A stretch of 64,000 nucleotides of DNA from an uncultured Brachyspira sp. Its GTDB lineage: Bacteria; Spirochaetota; Brachyspiria; Brachyspirales; Brachyspiraceae. The notes beneath the pieces are model-generated. The model was not told where the DNA came from, did not search any database, and worked only from the letters and a program-made list of their open reading frames with translations. The DNA is taken from assembly GCF_910588665.1 (NCBI RefSeq), contig NZ_CAJUPR010000002.1:190031-254030 (forward strand), read 5' to 3'. The position numbers and the translations under genes were made by a program. This document shows, one piece after another, positions 34,398 through 42,692 of this stretch (positions are counted from its first letter, which is position 1; each line of letters opens with the position of its first letter).

Positions 34398-35546
34398 ATG
34401 AAGAAAATAAAAAAAATTATAGTATTAAATTTAATTATAAGCTTATCGGCAGTATACGGACAATCCCCATATACTGAAAAGGATCAGAAGCTTATAGAAG
34501 GTATAATAAATGTATGGCGCTATATAGGCTTAGAACCTGTAAGACCTACGGAAAGCCGTATGCCTTTTGATTATATACATGAGAGTCATAAAAGAGAAAG
34601 CAGAATAAAAACCTCTTTCCCTTCAAGAATATTATATGAGCTTTCCACTATAGAAATACATATGAATACTTTAATCGGCGTAAATTTAAAAAACGGTCAT
34701 TTCAGTATGCCGAATATGTATTTATCATTGGGTAAAAGCTTTCATTTTGATTGGATTTTTTCCGCAACTCCTTTTGTAACTATGACTTCGGAATTTGATG
34801 TATTCAGCAAAGATTATGCTACTGGAAGCATAGGATTATATGATGCAGGCATAGAAACGGTTACGCTTACTAGGATACTTCTGTCTTTCAGAATGAAGGC
34901 TGTTAATGATATTAACGGCTCCACATTTATGCTTATGCCTTCAGTTATTGACAGTGCATCTAAAGCTTTTGCACCGCATTGGTATTTGCCCAGAGTCAAT
35001 AATGAAATGGGTTTTAGGGCTGGTTTTATAGGATATTATTATGAGTTATCATATTCGCAGGGATTTTCAAAAGATTCAAAACCTTTGGCTGTTGTTTTTA
35101 AAATTAACGGTGATTATTTAAGAGCGCAGGCTCTTTATCAATACAATAAAAACTCTCTGTCTCCTGATGATTTTAAGACTCTTTATAATAAATATTCAAA
35201 TATTTATGATGATAAAACCAGTCATCTGGTTCAATTATCATGTATGGGAAGACTTCCTCTGCTTGACAGACAATTATGGGTTAATATGCTTGGAGAATAT
35301 ACATGGAGAAATAATGATGCTCATTATATCAGGCTTGAACTTGGTCTTGAATGGAAAATGCTTAATATAGCGGTAAGACCCTTATTTTATATACCTGTTA
35401 ATGAAGATAAATTTAATAATTTTGATAAAAGTAAAAATTTATTCTGCTTTGAATATTCGGCTTATGTGAAGTTCAATCCTTTTTATTTTGGTTTTCAAGG
35501 ATCAACAGACGGAAGATACTATATTGCTATGAAGGCGGTGTTTTAA
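34398..35546 (+). CDS. Putative outer-membrane beta-barrel protein
   Basis: The 382-residue product has a signal peptide (MKKIKKIIVLNLIISLSAVYG, cleavage near VYG-QS). The rest is rich in alternating hydrophobic/polar strands such as FHFDWIFSATPFVTMTSEF and YYELSYSQGFS, with aromatic girdle residues. It ends in YYIAMKAVF, with the C-terminal Phe typical of outer-membrane proteins recognised by the Bam complex. I do not recognise a specific family; a spirochaete-specific porin-like or surface protein is the best guess. An upstream TTG at 34383 is in frame, but the ATG at 34398 gives the proper signal peptide. It is followed by trmB with its own promoter. Confidence 0.55.
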   Translation: MKKIKKIIVLNLIISLSAVYGQSPYTEKDQKLIEGIINVWRYIGLEPVRPTESRMPFDYIHESHKRESRIKTSFPSRILYELSTIEIHMNTLIGVNLKNGHFSMPNMYLSLGKSFHFDWIFSATPFVTMTSEFDVFSKDYATGSIGLYDAGIETVTLTRILLSFRMKAVNDINGSTFMLMPSVIDSASKAFAPHWYLPRVNNEMGFRAGFIGYYYELSYSQGFSKDSKPLAVVFKINGDYLRAQALYQYNKNSLSPDDFKTLYNKYSNIYDDKTSHLVQLSCMGRLPLLDRQLWVNMLGEYTWRNNDAHYIRLELGLEWKMLNIAVRPLFYIPVNEDKFNNFDKSKNLFCFEYSAYVKFNPFYFGFQGSTDGRYYIAMKAVF

Positions 35547-35581
35547 TATATTCTTAAATTTGCATTAATTAAAAAATTATA

Positions 35582-35609
35582 TTGACATAAAAATTAAGTA
35601 ATATATTAT
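35582..35609 (+). promoter_or_regulatory. Promoter of trmB
   Basis: TTGACA (35582-35587) and TATTAT (35604-35609) are separated by 16 bp, ending 27 bp before the trmB start. Confidence 0.55.
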
Positions 35610-35636
35610 TCAAATAAAATATTACTGGAGAAAATA

Positions 35637-36287
35637 TTGAGAAATATTAATCTTAACAATGAAATATTAAGAAGATATTTATTAGACTGTTTTAATAATA
35701 ATCAGGATAATATTTTTATAGAAACGGAATTATCAAATAGATTATCAAATTGCAATATAAAGGAATTGGAAATAGGTTCAGGCAATGGAAAGTTTCTAGT
35801 AGAGCTTGCTATGAATAATAAAGATAAATATTTTGTTGGTATAGAATATTCTTATAAAGCCGCTAAAAAAGCAGTGTCGAAAGCGTATAAAAGAAATATA
35901 GAAAACTTTATTATAATATTCGGAGAGGCTAATAATGTTATAGATAAATATTTGAATAATAAATATTTATTTGATAAAATATACTTAAACTTTCCAGATC
36001 CTTGGCCTAAAAAAAAACATGCCCATAGAAGAATTTTTAATATGGATTTTTTAAATAAGGTTTATCCTATACTTAAAGATGACGGTATATTTTATTCTGT
36101 TACCGATGACAGCAGTTATGCTTTGGAAATAATGAATCCTATTTATAATGATTCTGATAATTTTATAAATATTTTAGACAGCGATTATGTTCATAAGCTG
36201 GAGGGATACGGAGTTACTCTTTATGAAGAAAAAATGAGGGCTTTAGGGCATAATATATATTTTTTTGCCCATTGCAAAAGCATATAA
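35637..36287 (+). CDS. trmB: tRNA (guanine-N7)-methyltransferase
   Basis: TrmB methylates G46 of tRNA with SAM. The 216-residue protein shows ELEIGSGNGKFLVELAMNN (SAM-binding motif I), FVGIEYSYKAAKKA, IYLNFPDPWPKKKHAHRRIFN (the family-defining motif) and the C-terminal YGVTLYEEKMRALGHNIYFF. It begins with TTG at 35637, preceded at 6 nt by GGAG (35627-35630), so TTG is well supported as the start codon. The TrpX-like lipoprotein gene follows 23 bp after its stop. Confidence 0.92.
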   Translation: MRNINLNNEILRRYLLDCFNNNQDNIFIETELSNRLSNCNIKELEIGSGNGKFLVELAMNNKDKYFVGIEYSYKAAKKAVSKAYKRNIENFIIIFGEANNVIDKYLNNKYLFDKIYLNFPDPWPKKKHAHRRIFNMDFLNKVYPILKDDGIFYSVTDDSSYALEIMNPIYNDSDNFINILDSDYVHKLEGYGVTLYEEKMRALGHNIYFFAHCKSI

Positions 36288-36310
36288 AAAATATGAACAG
36301 GTTATTTACT

Positions 36311-37294
36311 ATGATTAAAACTATATTGCCTCTGCTTTATATATTATTTTCTGCTGTATGCTGCAGTAATGAAGAGCATTCGGAGATTCCTGCCGCAATA
36401 AGTATAATAAAAGAAGATGACAGCAGAAATTATAATTCAGTTGAAAAAGGTTTTCTGGATCAGGCTTCTTTAGATAAATTAAATCTTCAAATTAACTTTT
36501 ATACATTAGACAGAGATGATTTATCCTTAATAAGAGCCGCAAATAATTCTGTAAATGATAATTCCTTAGTAACTATAATTATAGGAGAAAATGCGGTTTT
36601 ATTATCAATGAATATTATAGTTCCTCAGGCCATAATATTTGCGGGCTGTTTTGATGATTTATCTCTCAGCAATATTGAAAGAAGCAAAATGCAGAACAAT
36701 AATATTACAGGCGTTTACGGAGATTTGGATATAACAAAATATATAAAAAATATTTCTTCAGGAAATATTAATAAATTAGGCTATTTATATATGAAAAAAT
36801 CAAGAATATCATCTTATATGTCGGAATATATTGCTGAATATTGTATTAAGGAAAATATAGCCTTTTACCCTTTTGAAATAGAGGAAAACTCATCATCTTC
36901 CGATATGGAAAAAATTATAGGCAGAGAAAAATTGGATTATATTCTTCTCGCAAATGATAATTATATAGACAATAATATATATTCTATATCTTATATATGC
37001 GGAAAATATTCTATACCTATGATTAATACCGATATATCTGACGCTTTAAATGCAGGAATATTATTTTCATTAGATTTTAATTATTATTATTTAGGCAGAG
37101 AATTAGCCATGCTTCTCGGCAAAGTGATAGAAAATAATTATAAAACTGAAGGCTTGGATTTTGTAAAAGTGTCAAATGCACATAGAATATTAATTAATGA
37201 AGATGTAGCATCTTCCTATAATATAAAATTTACAGATGAAATACTGAAAAAAAGTTATTTAATAGTAAGGGACGGCAAAGCAATAGGCAAATAA
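36311..37294 (+). CDS. TrpX-like substrate-binding lipoprotein
   Basis: The 327-residue product has a short signal with a lipobox-like SAVCCSNEE, so it is probably a lipoprotein in the periplasm. The mature part matches the ABC_sub_bind (TrpX-like) fold: GFLDQASL, NNSLVTIIIGENAVLLS, GVYGDLDITKYIKNI, a hinge DYILLANDNYI, and GILFSLDFNYYYLGRELAMLLGKVIE, which is the family's best-conserved segment. Such proteins feed an ABC importer for tryptophan or similar solutes, but no permease or ATPase gene is adjacent. I chose the ATG at 36311 because an AGG sits about 10 nt before it; the ATG at 36293 is an alternative. Confidence 0.65.
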   Translation: MIKTILPLLYILFSAVCCSNEEHSEIPAAISIIKEDDSRNYNSVEKGFLDQASLDKLNLQINFYTLDRDDLSLIRAANNSVNDNSLVTIIIGENAVLLSMNIIVPQAIIFAGCFDDLSLSNIERSKMQNNNITGVYGDLDITKYIKNISSGNINKLGYLYMKKSRISSYMSEYIAEYCIKENIAFYPFEIEENSSSSDMEKIIGREKLDYILLANDNYIDNNIYSISYICGKYSIPMINTDISDALNAGILFSLDFNYYYLGRELAMLLGKVIENNYKTEGLDFVKVSNAHRILINEDVASSYNIKFTDEILKKSYLIVRDGKAIGK

Positions 37295-37317
37295 TTTTAA
37301 TATTATGTTAATTCTGC

Positions 37318-37346
37318 TTGACAAAATCGGTGCTTCATAGTATGAT
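37318..37346 (+). promoter_or_regulatory. Promoter of rpmF-plsX
   Basis: TTGACA (37318-37323) and TATGAT (37341-37346) are separated by 17 bp, upstream of the rpmF-plsX-FabH-like cluster and perhaps rnfC. Confidence 0.65.
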
Positions 37347-37414
37347 AATTTAAAATTTATATAGTATAATAGCGATAATTATCTTAATTTTTAATAAGTA
37401 AGGAGAAATCAGAA

Positions 37415-37609
37415 ATGGCAGTACCAAAGCATAGAAAATCAAAGTCAAAAAAAAGATCAAGACAAGCCGCCAATGATAAAAGATTCTTAGGTTCATTATC
37501 AATCTGTCCTCAATGCGGAGCGGAAAGAATGCCTCATAGAATATGTCCCGAATGCGGTTTTTATAAAGACAGAGTTGTAAAAGCTCTGAAAACTCAGAAT
37601 GCAGGTTAA
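37415..37609 (+). CDS. rpmF: Ribosomal protein L32
   Basis: This 64-residue 50S protein has the expected MAVPKHRKSKSKKRSRQA start and two CxxC pairs, CPQCGAERMPHRICPECGF, for a zinc site. AAGGAGAAA precedes the ATG. rpmF-plsX is a conserved gene pair linking ribosome and phospholipid synthesis, and the order holds here with a 24-bp gap. Confidence 0.95.
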   Translation: MAVPKHRKSKSKKRSRQAANDKRFLGSLSICPQCGAERMPHRICPECGFYKDRVVKALKTQNAG

Positions 37610-37633
37610 TAAAATAGTTTAGGAAATACTGTT

Positions 37634-38653
37634 ATGAATTTAGCCATAGATGTAGCCAGCGGAGAAAGACCTATTGAAGAATTAGTAGCAGGAGCAGCTC
37701 AAGCTTTATCCGAAAATGAAGATATCAGTTTAATTTTAGTAGGCAATGAAAAGAAAATATCCAAAGCAATATCTAAAGTAAAATATGATTATAATCGTAT
37801 AGATATAAGACATACCGATGAAATAATAGATATGAATGAAAGTCCCGCTAACGGTATTAAGTATAAAAAAAACGCTTCGGTATTATTGGCTGCCAGATTG
37901 GTTAGAGAGAAAGAAGCATACGGTTTTTTTTCGCCAGGAAATACAGGGGCTACTTTAGCCGCTGCTTTAACAGAAATAGGCCGTTTAAAAGGAGTTATGC
38001 GTCCTCCTCTCATCTCTACTCTTCCTAAATTAAAAGGAGAGTTCTGCATGCTTGATATGGGTGCCAATGTTGACTGCACAGTTGATTATATGGTTCAATT
38101 TGCGGTGATGGGCAGGGTTTTTGCCAAAAGATATTTAAAAATAAATAATCCCCGTGTGGGACTTCTTAATATAGGGGAAGAGGATTCTAAAGGCAATGCT
38201 GATACTAAAAAGGTTTTTGAGCGTTTTCAGAAAATGAAAAAAATTAACTTTATAGGAAATATAGAACCCAGCGATATGCTTAAATCTGATTCTGTTGATG
38301 TTGTGGTTGCAGACGGATTTGACGGCAATATAGTGCTTAAAACTATGGAAGGAACCGCTTCTTTAGTGGTTAATATGCTTAAAAATGAAGTTAAGAAAAA
38401 TCCTGTAAGCATTATGGGAGGTCTTATGATGAAGCCCGTATTTTCTAATTTGAAATCTAAAATGAGTTCTGATTCCTATGGTTCGGCTATACTTTTGGGT
38501 TTGAATGGAGGGGCTTTTGTGGGTCATGGAAAAACCAGCGGCGTAGGTATGAAAAATGCTGTTCTTAATATGTATAGATTCTTAGATGCTAAAATAAATG
38601 AAAAAATAGCTAAAGAACTTTATAACTCAGGAGCAAAAAGAAGAATTTTTTAA
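37634..38653 (+). CDS. plsX: Phosphate acyltransferase PlsX
   Basis: PlsX converts acyl-ACP to acyl-phosphate for PlsY, starting phospholipid synthesis at the membrane. The 339-residue length is normal. Family motifs are IDVASGERPIEELVAGA (the usual MGGD-type start is modified here to ASGE), AFFSPGNTGATLAAALTEIGRL, RPPLISTLP, LDMGANVDC, NIGEEDSKGN and DGFDGNIVLKTMEG. The C-terminus, SYGSAILLGLNGGAFVGHGKT, is typical. It is followed 25 bp later by the FabH-like gene, the normal place for fabH. Confidence 0.93.
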   Translation: MNLAIDVASGERPIEELVAGAAQALSENEDISLILVGNEKKISKAISKVKYDYNRIDIRHTDEIIDMNESPANGIKYKKNASVLLAARLVREKEAYGFFSPGNTGATLAAALTEIGRLKGVMRPPLISTLPKLKGEFCMLDMGANVDCTVDYMVQFAVMGRVFAKRYLKINNPRVGLLNIGEEDSKGNADTKKVFERFQKMKKINFIGNIEPSDMLKSDSVDVVVADGFDGNIVLKTMEGTASLVVNMLKNEVKKNPVSIMGGLMMKPVFSNLKSKMSSDSYGSAILLGLNGGAFVGHGKTSGVGMKNAVLNMYRFLDAKINEKIAKELYNSGAKRRIF

Positions 38654-38678
38654 TACATAATATTTAAAAAGGAATTAT

Positions 38679-39533
38679 ATGGTATATATTAAATCTTGTA
38701 AGGGCACTTATAAAAATCAGAGAACTAATATGGCGGCTTCTGATTTAGCTATGCTGTCAATAAATGAAGTAATTAGAGATATGGATACTAACAGTATAGA
38801 TGCTATTCTATGCGCTACGGTTACTAAAGATTATGTTTATCCTTCCACTGCTTGTATTTTAGCAGGAAAGATTAAGGCAATGAATGCATTCTGTATTGAT
38901 GTGGAAAGTGATTTTACAGGATTCTTATCGGCATTAAGAATAGCCCATGCCTTCATTGAAAGCGGAAGATATAAAAATATTTTAGTAGTTGCAGCTGAAT
39001 CTTTTTATATATGCGATGACGAGGACAGATTTAATGATGCCAGTGCTGCCGCTCTTGTTACCTGTGAAAAATCGGATATTCAAATAGATTTTATAGATTC
39101 TGTTACAGACGGAAATGCATTAGAAAATTGCTATATTCCTATGGGAGGAACGGCTAAGCCTTACACTAAAGAAGGAGTATTAAATAAAGAGCATTACATA
39201 TCTGTAAAGGATAGTAATATTTTTGAAAATGAAGCTAGAAATGCGGGCTTATATGTTAAAGAAGTGTTATCTGCTAACGGCATAGAACCTAATTATTATA
39301 TACCTTCTTATTTTACAAAGAATGCATACGATGCTTTTGCGGGTGCATTATCTGTAAATAAAGATATGGTATATTCTAAAATGGAAAATGCCCATTCTTC
39401 TATAAGCGCCTCTGCAGGTGTGGCATTTTCTATGGCTTTAGAGGATGGCTTTATAAAGAAAAACAGCAAAGTTGCTATATGCGGTTATGGAAGCGGTTAT
39501 ACCAAATCTGTAGCTGTGGTTTCTATAAATTAA
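38679..39533 (+). CDS. FabH-like protein lacking the catalytic Cys and His
   Basis: The 284-residue protein follows the ketoacyl-ACP synthase III fold from SDLAMLSINEVIRDM through YPSTACILAGKIKAMNAF and the IDVESDFTGFLSALRIAHAFIESGRYKNILVVAAESF region to the C-terminal VAICGYGSGYTKSVAVV. About 40 N-terminal residues of normal FabH are missing. At the nucleophile site, where FabH has A-C-(S/T)-G-F, it reads D-F-T-G-F, so Phe79 replaces Cys. At the IPHQAN site it reads IPSYFTK, so Ser210 replaces His. The usual GNTSAAS Asn is not evident. It should not catalyse condensation. Position after plsX shows descent from the plsX-fabH pair. It has a clean frame and RBS (AAAGGAATT), so it is probably expressed. 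Confidence 0.8.
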   Translation: MVYIKSCKGTYKNQRTNMAASDLAMLSINEVIRDMDTNSIDAILCATVTKDYVYPSTACILAGKIKAMNAFCIDVESDFTGFLSALRIAHAFIESGRYKNILVVAAESFYICDDEDRFNDASAAALVTCEKSDIQIDFIDSVTDGNALENCYIPMGGTAKPYTKEGVLNKEHYISVKDSNIFENEARNAGLYVKEVLSANGIEPNYYIPSYFTKNAYDAFAGALSVNKDMVYSKMENAHSSISASAGVAFSMALEDGFIKKNSKVAICGYGSGYTKSVAVVSIN

Positions 39534-39585
39534 TATTATTAAATTAATAGTGTTATTTAATTTAATTAAGTTAAGGATTGATAAT

Positions 39586-40893
39586 ATGAAATTAGGTAGA
39601 TTTCGTTTTGGCGGAGTTCATCCGCATGACAGTAAGGATACGGCTGATATAGCTTCATCAGTTCTATCCAATCCCCCTAAAACCGTTTTAATTTCTATGG
39701 CGCAGCATATAGGTGCTCCCGCTAAGAGATTGAAAAATAAAGGGGATAAAGTAGAAAGAGGCGAGCTTATAGGCGAAGCAAACGGCTATGTTTCCGGAAA
39801 TGTAAATTCTTCATTATCAGGAACAGTGTCTTCTGTAGAAATTGCGGCTCCTCCTTTGGGAAGGGGGGCAGATGCCTTGCTTATCAATGTTGATGGAAAT
39901 GCAAATAATCTTGCTTATTTTGAGATTTCCGATTATATGTCTATGTCGGCAGAAGAAATGTCTAAAAAAATTCAAAAGGCGGGCATAGTAGGTATGGGAG
40001 GCGCTACTTTTCCTACGCATGTTAAAGTTGAAGGAGCAGCTAAAGTCGGCGGAGATACTTTAATTATTAACGGAGTAGAATGCGAACCTTATATTACAAG
40101 CGACTACAGACTTATGATTGAGCATACTGAGGAACTATTTAAAGGAATTGAAATATTAAGAAAAATTATGCCTTCCGTAAAAAGAACTATAATCGGCATA
40201 GAAAATAATAAGCCTAAGGCAATAGAAGAAATGACTAAAATGGGAAAAGAGCATAATACCGAAGTTATTCCTTTGAGACTTAGATATCCTCAGGGCGCCG
40301 AAAAAATGCTTATAGAAGCCGCTGCAGGAAGAGTTGTACCCGTAAGCAAGCTTCCTATGGATATAGGCGTTGTAGTTATTAATATCGCTACTCTTTATGC
40401 CGTATATGAGGCAGTAGCCAAAGATAAACCTCTTATAGAAAGACTTGTAACCGTGTCGGGAGATGCAATAAAAGAACATAAAAATATATGGCTTCCTTTG
40501 GGAACTCCTATTTCTCATGTTGCCGAAGAATGCGGAGGTATTACAGCAGAAAATGTTCTTGTGATTGCAGGCGGTCCTATGATGGGGGCAAGCGTGCCTA
40601 ATACAGACCAATGCGTAAATAAAGGTACAAACTCTTTGCTTTTCTTAGATAAAGATAAAATGCCTAAAGAAACGGAATATCCTTGTATTAAATGCGGAAG
40701 ATGTGCAAATGTATGTCCTCTTAAATTATCTCCTACTGAAATTGCACATACCTCAAAAGCAAAAATCAAAGACAAATTAAATGATTTGGATATAGCCACT
40801 TGTATGGAATGCGGATGCTGTTCTTATATATGTCCTTCTAAAATACCTTTAGTGCAGTGGATTAGATTTGGAAAAGATTTATTAAGGAGATAA
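39586..40893 (+). CDS. rnfC: Electron transport complex subunit RnfC
   Basis: RnfC is the NADH-side, FMN- and iron-sulfur-containing subunit of the ion-pumping ferredoxin:NAD+ oxidoreductase (Rnf). The 435-residue product has the GGVHPHDSKD start, the GMGGATFPTHVK motif, NGVECEPYITSDYRLM, and two C-terminal [4Fe-4S] motifs, CIKCGRCANVCPLKL and CMECGCCSYICPSK. The ATG at 39586 follows TTAAGGATTG; a TTG at 39550 is in frame but has no RBS. rnfD starts 4 bp after its stop, so they form an operon. The NADH motif and clusters look intact. Confidence 0.93.
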   Translation: MKLGRFRFGGVHPHDSKDTADIASSVLSNPPKTVLISMAQHIGAPAKRLKNKGDKVERGELIGEANGYVSGNVNSSLSGTVSSVEIAAPPLGRGADALLINVDGNANNLAYFEISDYMSMSAEEMSKKIQKAGIVGMGGATFPTHVKVEGAAKVGGDTLIINGVECEPYITSDYRLMIEHTEELFKGIEILRKIMPSVKRTIIGIENNKPKAIEEMTKMGKEHNTEVIPLRLRYPQGAEKMLIEAAAGRVVPVSKLPMDIGVVVINIATLYAVYEAVAKDKPLIERLVTVSGDAIKEHKNIWLPLGTPISHVAEECGGITAENVLVIAGGPMMGASVPNTDQCVNKGTNSLLFLDKDKMPKETEYPCIKCGRCANVCPLKLSPTEIAHTSKAKIKDKLNDLDIATCMECGCCSYICPSKIPLVQWIRFGKDLLRR

Positions 40894-40897
40894 GATA

Positions 40898-41995
40898 ATG
40901 AAATTTTATACTGAATCATCTCCGCATATTAAAGACGGAGATACTACCAATAAAATAATGCTGAGAGTAATTATAGCTCTTTTGCCCGCCGTTATATATA
41001 GTATAATTCTATTCGGATACAGAGTTGCTGTTTTGTATTTGGTTTCTATTATAACATGCATACTTTCAACTATAATTGTAAAAAAGGCGAGAAAGAAGCC
41101 TTTAATACCTGATTATGCAGTTTCCGTTACTGCCATACTTTTAGTTATGACTCTTCCTCCTTCTTCCACAGTAACTATGGTTGTTATAGGCGGAGTTGTA
41201 GCAATAGTATTTGCAAAAGAGGTTTTTGGAGGATTAGGATCCAATATATTCAATCCCGCTTTAGTGGGAAGAGCTTTCCTGCAGGTTGCTTTTCCTGCTC
41301 AGATGACTATTTATGCGCCCCCTAAGAATGTTCCTTTCTTGGGAGTATTTGAAAATATATTGAAAGATTTAAATCTTACTGTTTCAGGAGCAACTCAGTC
41401 TTTAGATGCTGTAAGCGCTTTAACTTCTGCAACTCCTTTAACTTTCTTAAAATTTAATTCCATTGATTTCGGAGGTTCATTATTTTCTCAGATACAGATA
41501 GAATCTCATTATTACTTACAAATGCTGTTAGGAAGTACGGCAGGGGCAATAGGCGAAACTTCTTTTCTTCTTCTCTTGATAGGAGGAATATATCTTCTTA
41601 TTACCAACACTATAGATTGGAGAATACCTTTAGGAATGTTTGCATCGCTTGTATTTGTAAGCTTGCTTTTCTGCTTAGCTATGCCTGGAAAAATTGCATC
41701 TCCTATTTATCAGGTATTAGCGGGAGGATTTGCATTAGGAGCTTTCTTTATGGCTACTGATATGGTTACTTGTCCTTCAAGCCATCTGGGAGCTTGGATA
41801 TATGCCGTTTTAATAGGATCCGTACTTGCAATACTGAGAACTTTCGGCTCATCTCCTGAATATATGATGTATTCCATACTTATAGGAAATATGTTTATGC
41901 CTTTAATTTCTATGTTTACCCGTCCTATGACTGTTGGAAAAAGAGAATTAATCAATATTAATAAAGCCAATGCGCAAAAAGAGGGAGGTAAATAA
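40898..41995 (+). CDS. rnfD: Electron transport complex subunit RnfD
   Basis: RnfD is an integral membrane subunit carrying a covalent FMN. The 365-residue protein has about ten hydrophobic segments: IMLRVIIALLPAVIYSIILFG, a later AVSVTAILLVMTLPP and several in the C-terminal half. The flavin attachment motif is SGATQS within TVSGATQSLDAVSA. GGLGSNIFNPALVGRAFLQVAFP and FFMATDMVTCP are family signatures. AAGGAGATAA overlaps the rnfC stop region. It is cotranscribed with rnfC and rnfG. Confidence 0.93.
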   Translation: MKFYTESSPHIKDGDTTNKIMLRVIIALLPAVIYSIILFGYRVAVLYLVSIITCILSTIIVKKARKKPLIPDYAVSVTAILLVMTLPPSSTVTMVVIGGVVAIVFAKEVFGGLGSNIFNPALVGRAFLQVAFPAQMTIYAPPKNVPFLGVFENILKDLNLTVSGATQSLDAVSALTSATPLTFLKFNSIDFGGSLFSQIQIESHYYLQMLLGSTAGAIGETSFLLLLIGGIYLLITNTIDWRIPLGMFASLVFVSLLFCLAMPGKIASPIYQVLAGGFALGAFFMATDMVTCPSSHLGAWIYAVLIGSVLAILRTFGSSPEYMMYSILIGNMFMPLISMFTRPMTVGKRELININKANAQKEGGK

Positions 41996-41996
41996 T

Positions 41997-42569
41997 ATGA
42001 AAAAAGAAGTTAGTTATACTGCAGTTATTTCTGTTACTGTTACAGCACTCCTTGCAGGTTTTTTACTTTCGTTTATATATTCTTCTTTTGAAAAAGATAT
42101 TATATCAAATAATGAAAAAACGGTGCTTAACGGGGTAAAAGCTGTTATTGCAGGGGCAGATGAAATTGAAGGTCCATTAACTGAAAATTCGGCATATCCT
42201 TATTATATAGGAAAAAATACGGATGGAAGCGTTGCAGGATATGCTTTGCTTTCTTCTGCAGGAGGCTATAACGGACAAAATAAAGTGCTTGTAGGTTTTG
42301 ATGCAGATATTACTAAAATTACGGCTATAGTCGTTACAGAGCAGGCAGAAACCCCTGGATTAGGCGCTAAAATTACATTAAATTCTTTCAGAGATCAATT
42401 TAAAGACAGAAGTTTAGCTGTAAATCTTACCGCCGTTAAAGATATTAAGCCTGAGGAGGCTAAAGACTCTGAAATTGCAGCAATAAGCGGAGCTACAATA
42501 TCTTCTGCATCGGTTGTTTCAGCAGTTAATAGCGCTAAAGATGAGGCTGTTAATTTATTTAAAAATTAA
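41997..42569 (+). CDS. rnfG: Electron transport complex subunit RnfG
   Basis: RnfG is the single-membrane-segment subunit with a periplasmic FMN. The 190-residue product has the N-terminal helix SYTAVISVTVTALLAGFLLSFIY and the FMN-binding domain with a covalent flavin site ISGATISSASVVSAV and a QAETPGLGAKI motif. GGGAGG lies upstream of the ATG at 41997; an upstream in-frame start overlaps rnfD and is rejected. The rho-independent terminator at 42625 ends the operon right after rnfG, so rnfE, rnfA and rnfB are not downstream. Confidence 0.9.
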   Translation: MKKEVSYTAVISVTVTALLAGFLLSFIYSSFEKDIISNNEKTVLNGVKAVIAGADEIEGPLTENSAYPYYIGKNTDGSVAGYALLSSAGGYNGQNKVLVGFDADITKITAIVVTEQAETPGLGAKITLNSFRDQFKDRSLAVNLTAVKDIKPEEAKDSEIAAISGATISSASVVSAVNSAKDEAVNLFKN

Positions 42570-42624
42570 TATTAATCTGTATAAGATTTATTGCATCAGC
42601 TAAACAATAAAAATGAATATGCGG

Positions 42625-42670
42625 AAAATTTCTAGTTTAATAATAAAATATTGAACTAGAAATTTTTTTT
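42625..42670 (+). terminator. Rho-independent terminator after rnfG
   Basis: AAATTTCTAGTT (42626-42637) and AACTAGAAATTT (42654-42665) form a perfect 12-bp stem with a 16-nt loop, followed by five Ts. This closes the rnf transcription unit. Confidence 0.8.
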
Positions 42671-42692
42671 AGCTTAAATTAAGAGTAAGATT

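Noticed and set aside
40156..40611. 151-residue minus-strand frame over rnfC
   Set aside because: Shadow of rnfC; no family match and strange composition.
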